NCBI GenBank assembly: GCA_037447655.1
Contig: JBBHKE010000030.1
Location: 248,001-312,000 of the forward strand
Direction: 5' to 3'
Source of the DNA: Zygnema cylindricum
Taxonomy: Eukaryota > Streptophyta > Zygnematophyceae > Zygnematales > Zygnemataceae
Length of the DNA: 64,000 nucleotides
Shown: in pieces, positions 61,496 to 64,000 of the stretch
Position numbering within the stretch: the stretch's first letter is position 1
How the letters are laid out: every line of letters starts with the position of its first letter
The notes under the pieces: model-generated
Databases searched by the model: none
Told to the model about the DNA's origin: nothing
What the model saw: only the letters and a program-made list of their open reading frames with translations
Position numbers and translations under genes: made by a program

Positions 61496-61699
61496 CATAG
61501 CTGAGAATGAAGAAAGGGCAGATAAAAAAACCAGCTGCAGGAAAGAAAAAGGTATTTGTGGCAACACAAATCATGGGAGAGGATTTTGATAAGGATGATG
61601 GAGAACTTCTCCTCAATGAGGAGTTGGAGGTGAAAGTGAGCCTGAGATTCCAAGGAGGGAAAAGTGTGATTTCGGTGAAGTAAGAGAAGCTTCGAAGAA

Positions 61700-62900
61700 G
61701 GATGGATTATTGAATCAGGAGCCTTTATGCATATGTGTAGAGAAAAACCATTGTTTACCAAAATGAGAAAAATCCCTACTGTAGAGATATAGTATGGGGA
61801 TGGGAGTATTGTAACCAGTAACTTAGTGGGATATGTGGATTTAAGAGTCTTAGTTGATGGAAAGACATCTATAATCACTTTCTAAGATGTTCTTTTTATT
61901 CTAGAGTTGAACAAGAATCTTATCTCTATGTGGGTCTTCGATGATAAGGGTTTTGAGACTACTACTAAGAAATGAGTCGTTGTTGCTAGCTATGAGAATG
62001 AAGTGTACTTCACAGCTGAAAAGGGTAGCCAAGGAATGTTTAGGCTGAATCTGAGTAATGGAAAGATCGAAGTTTCTTATGCCGGTGTAAGTGATTTGAT
62101 GATGTGGCATAAAAGATTGGGACATGTGCATCTAGATAGATTGAAAGAAATGAAGAAAATGGGTGTAGTTGAGGGAATGCATTTTGGAGATAATGAGACC
62201 TTAGATGATTGTAGTGGATGTGCTCAAGGCATGGCCCACAGACTGCCTTTCCCAAAAATCGCAATATATAAGGGTAAAAATGTCTTTGATTTGATTCATA
62301 CTAACATATGGGGAGTGGCCAAAGTTCCATTAGTTGGAGGGAAAATATTTATGCTTACTATCACTGATGATTGGTCTAGATACTCTAGAGTATATTTCTT
62401 AAAAAATGAATCTGAGGCTTCAACTTATTTTAAATAGCATAAAGCATGGAGTGAAAAGCTTCATGAGACACCTATAAAGAGAGTGAGGAGTGATAATGGG
62501 GGGGAATACACTTCTAATGAGTTTGAGGATTTTTTGAAAAAAGGGAGGGGTTCAAAACCAAAAGAGTGTTCTAAAGAACCAAGAACAAAACGGTGTAGCC
62601 GAGAGACTAAATCGGACATTAAGTGATAGTGCCCGTAGTATGATGTCGGATAAAAAGATAAGAAAAGGTTTTTAGGCAGAAGCTATGATTCGTACTAACT
62701 ATCTAAAAAATAGAGTCATTACCTCTGTGGTAAAAGGACAAACACCTTATGAAAGATGTACCGGGAGAAAAACTAATATTTCACACTTAAAGGTGTTCGG
62801 AAATCAAGTGTTTGGTCTAAAAACAGAAAAATCTGATTGGAAGTTAGATGCAACGGGAAAACCGAGATACCTACTTGGGTATGATAAAAATGTAAAAGGA
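61700..62900 (+). pseudogene. Copia element 3 protease and integrase
   Basis: The protease start is WIIESGAFMHMC (usual WIIDSGASxHM), so the catalytic Asp is Glu. GAG-preintegrase follows: MMWHKRLGHVHLDRLKEMKK with a downstream C-SG-C, open in 62003-62437. The integrase core has ITDDWSRYSRVYFLKNESEA, VRSDNGGEYTSNEFEDF and NQEQNGVAERLNRTLSDSAR, so both Asp and the Glu are visible. The tail ends HLKVFGNQVFGLKTEKSDWK. Several in-frame stops (for example 62436, 62672) and a shift near 62545 disable it. Confidence 0.75.
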
Positions 62901-63029
62901 TAAAGAATTTATGATCTCGGAAGAGAAGACATCATTCTAGTAAAACACTAGGTAGACATGGATGAAGGAAATGCAATTTTGTGTCCTCTATTGAACTACA
63001 GAATCTAGGAAGCCTCTAGATAGTTTTTA

Positions 63030-63968
63030 ACTAACCCACTTCAAGCCACAACCACAGATGCCCAAGAAGGCAAACATAGAGTATGACTGCACTCTTGTGA
63101 AGCCTAGACTCTTTTGAGTCTGTAGCAAAAAGAATCACTGAAAACGGCCAACCAGCCGATAAGTTATGAGGTGGCAAAAATGCCAATTTTACAAACTCTC
63201 ACAGAGAGAGGTGAGTGTCTATCCAAAAAAAACGAAGTCCTAACCCCTCTCACAATCCCTATCTACTACAGTACAAACCAATCAAATAACTGTAGATTAT
63301 ATAAAGGTACTACAACCGATGTCTTTTCTGTACGACCTGTGTACGATAAGGCCACTGAGTGCAAGCGTGTCACCCATCCACTCGTTCGTATGGAATTCCC
63401 GCAACCAAATGTTATCCCTCCACGTGGCGCCAGGTCATGCCCCATCCAAAAACGCCAAAGTGACCATTCCGCGACCCCGATAGTGATATATGCCGTCGGA
63501 TTAAATCCAACATTGAATGTTGGCCATCAAAACAAATGTCTCAATCATTTGTTTCGTGCGAAATGACGTCCGCACCAAAACTTTAACTAGTTCTATGTTC
63601 CTTTGTTCACATATTAGTTAATCCCTTTCAAGACTATGTATAAGTTTAAATACATATCAATCCCTATGTACTTTAACGGACTTCTACGACAACTGGTTAA
63701 AGCTAACGGCTACACTGTACTCTATCGGTCGGAGGTTCATGTATTGCCGAACTCAACCTTTTGTTGAGAGTGACATAAGTAACTCTTTAGTCTTGCCTGT
63801 TGAACTAAGGCACTCATGGCTCAACCACCCTCTCTATCCCTCAGTGACTAGAACAAGTATGGTGGCTAGAGAGAGGAGGTGGAGGCAAGTTGTCCGCCCT
63901 TTTCGTTTTTTTTTATACTGATATATTTAGACCTAGAAAATACTCTATAAATCTAGTATAATTCAACA
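63030..63968 (-). mobile_element. LTR of a fourth copia-type element, continuing beyond the window
   Basis: Read on the minus strand, it starts TGTTGAATTATAC at 63968 after the polypurine-like AAATAAGGAGAG, so this is the 3' LTR of a minus-strand element whose body lies right of 63984. It shares gactcaaaagagtc, the cagtgattctttttgct-type block (rc) and the tRNA-like segment with the other LTRs. Its left end, fused to truncated element 3, is not sharply defined. Confidence 0.65.
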
Positions 63969-64000
63969 CTCTCCTTATTTTCTAGTCTAACTTTAACTTC

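Larger units (their letters stand above)
60322..63010 (+). mobile_element. Copia element 3, truncated, with 5' LTR split by element 2
   Basis: The right part of its 5' LTR is 60322-60640 (ending ATTACA), including a ctgcggactctgcggagtcc inverted pair as in the other LTRs. The PBS-like site is 60641-60656 (13/16 to the half-tRNA site). Gag, protease and integrase follow; the sequence breaks off near 63010 before the RT and RNase H. No 3' LTR in plus orientation is present. Confidence 0.75.

Overview
This is a plant nuclear window. The best evidence is a complete, intron-containing GDP-L-galactose phosphorylase gene (VTC2/GGP, the committed step of plant ascorbate synthesis) on the minus strand at 4591-8299. 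Its seven coding exons can be joined with consistent splice sites and phases. An LRR receptor-like gene with 72-nt LRR exons and several Ty1/copia and Ty3/gypsy retrotransposons support a land plant. I cannot name the species. The AT-rich, repeat-laden sequence is compatible with many lineages, and a run of 10 N at 47203-47212 marks an assembly gap.

Layout. 1-4590: no recognisable gene, one low-complexity A/C-rich repeat and one MITE copy. 4591-8922: the GGP gene, a likely regulatory uORF in its leader, a spare mini-exon in its last intron and a long GA/CT microsatellite just upstream. 9030-21100: no conserved gene; three copies of a ~700-bp MITE family (one of them at 3165), two inverted copies of a ~930-bp element, and a ~1.07-kb foldback element whose two ~470-bp arms form a huge hairpin. 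21378-29800: remains of an LRR receptor-like gene (first exon plus five LRR exons, all phase 2), interrupted by a copia-type element at 24552-28692. 31471-38832: a decayed Ty3/gypsy chromovirus on the minus strand with an extra reading frame between integrase and the 3' LTR. 39070-54390: mostly unrecognised AT-rich sequence, with a degenerate non-LTR reverse transcriptase (about 49395-51010) that has a TA-flanked MITE inside it, plus several tandem repeats. 56018-60321: a plus-strand copia-type element nested in the 5' LTR of a third, pol-bearing but truncated copia element (60322-63010). A minus-strand LTR of a fourth element runs out of the window.

Most interesting signal. The copia-type elements do not carry the usual plant primer-binding site for the 3' end of initiator tRNA-Met. 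Directly after the LTR they carry a 16-nt complement of its anticodon arm, as in the 'half-tRNA' primed copia of Drosophila and Ty5 of yeast. The ATG that pairs with the CAU anticodon is in frame with gag. Two of these elements encode only Gag plus a long acidic protein, have no pol genes, and share the same TAA codon inside the Gag zinc knuckle with the frame open beyond it. This looks like a non-autonomous (TR-GAG-like) family, possibly mobilised by relatives of the third, pol-bearing element.

The other notable observations are the duplicated 39-nt mini-exon of GGP, and the LRR gene whose exons have been duplicated, mutated at splice sites and cut by a retrotransposon.
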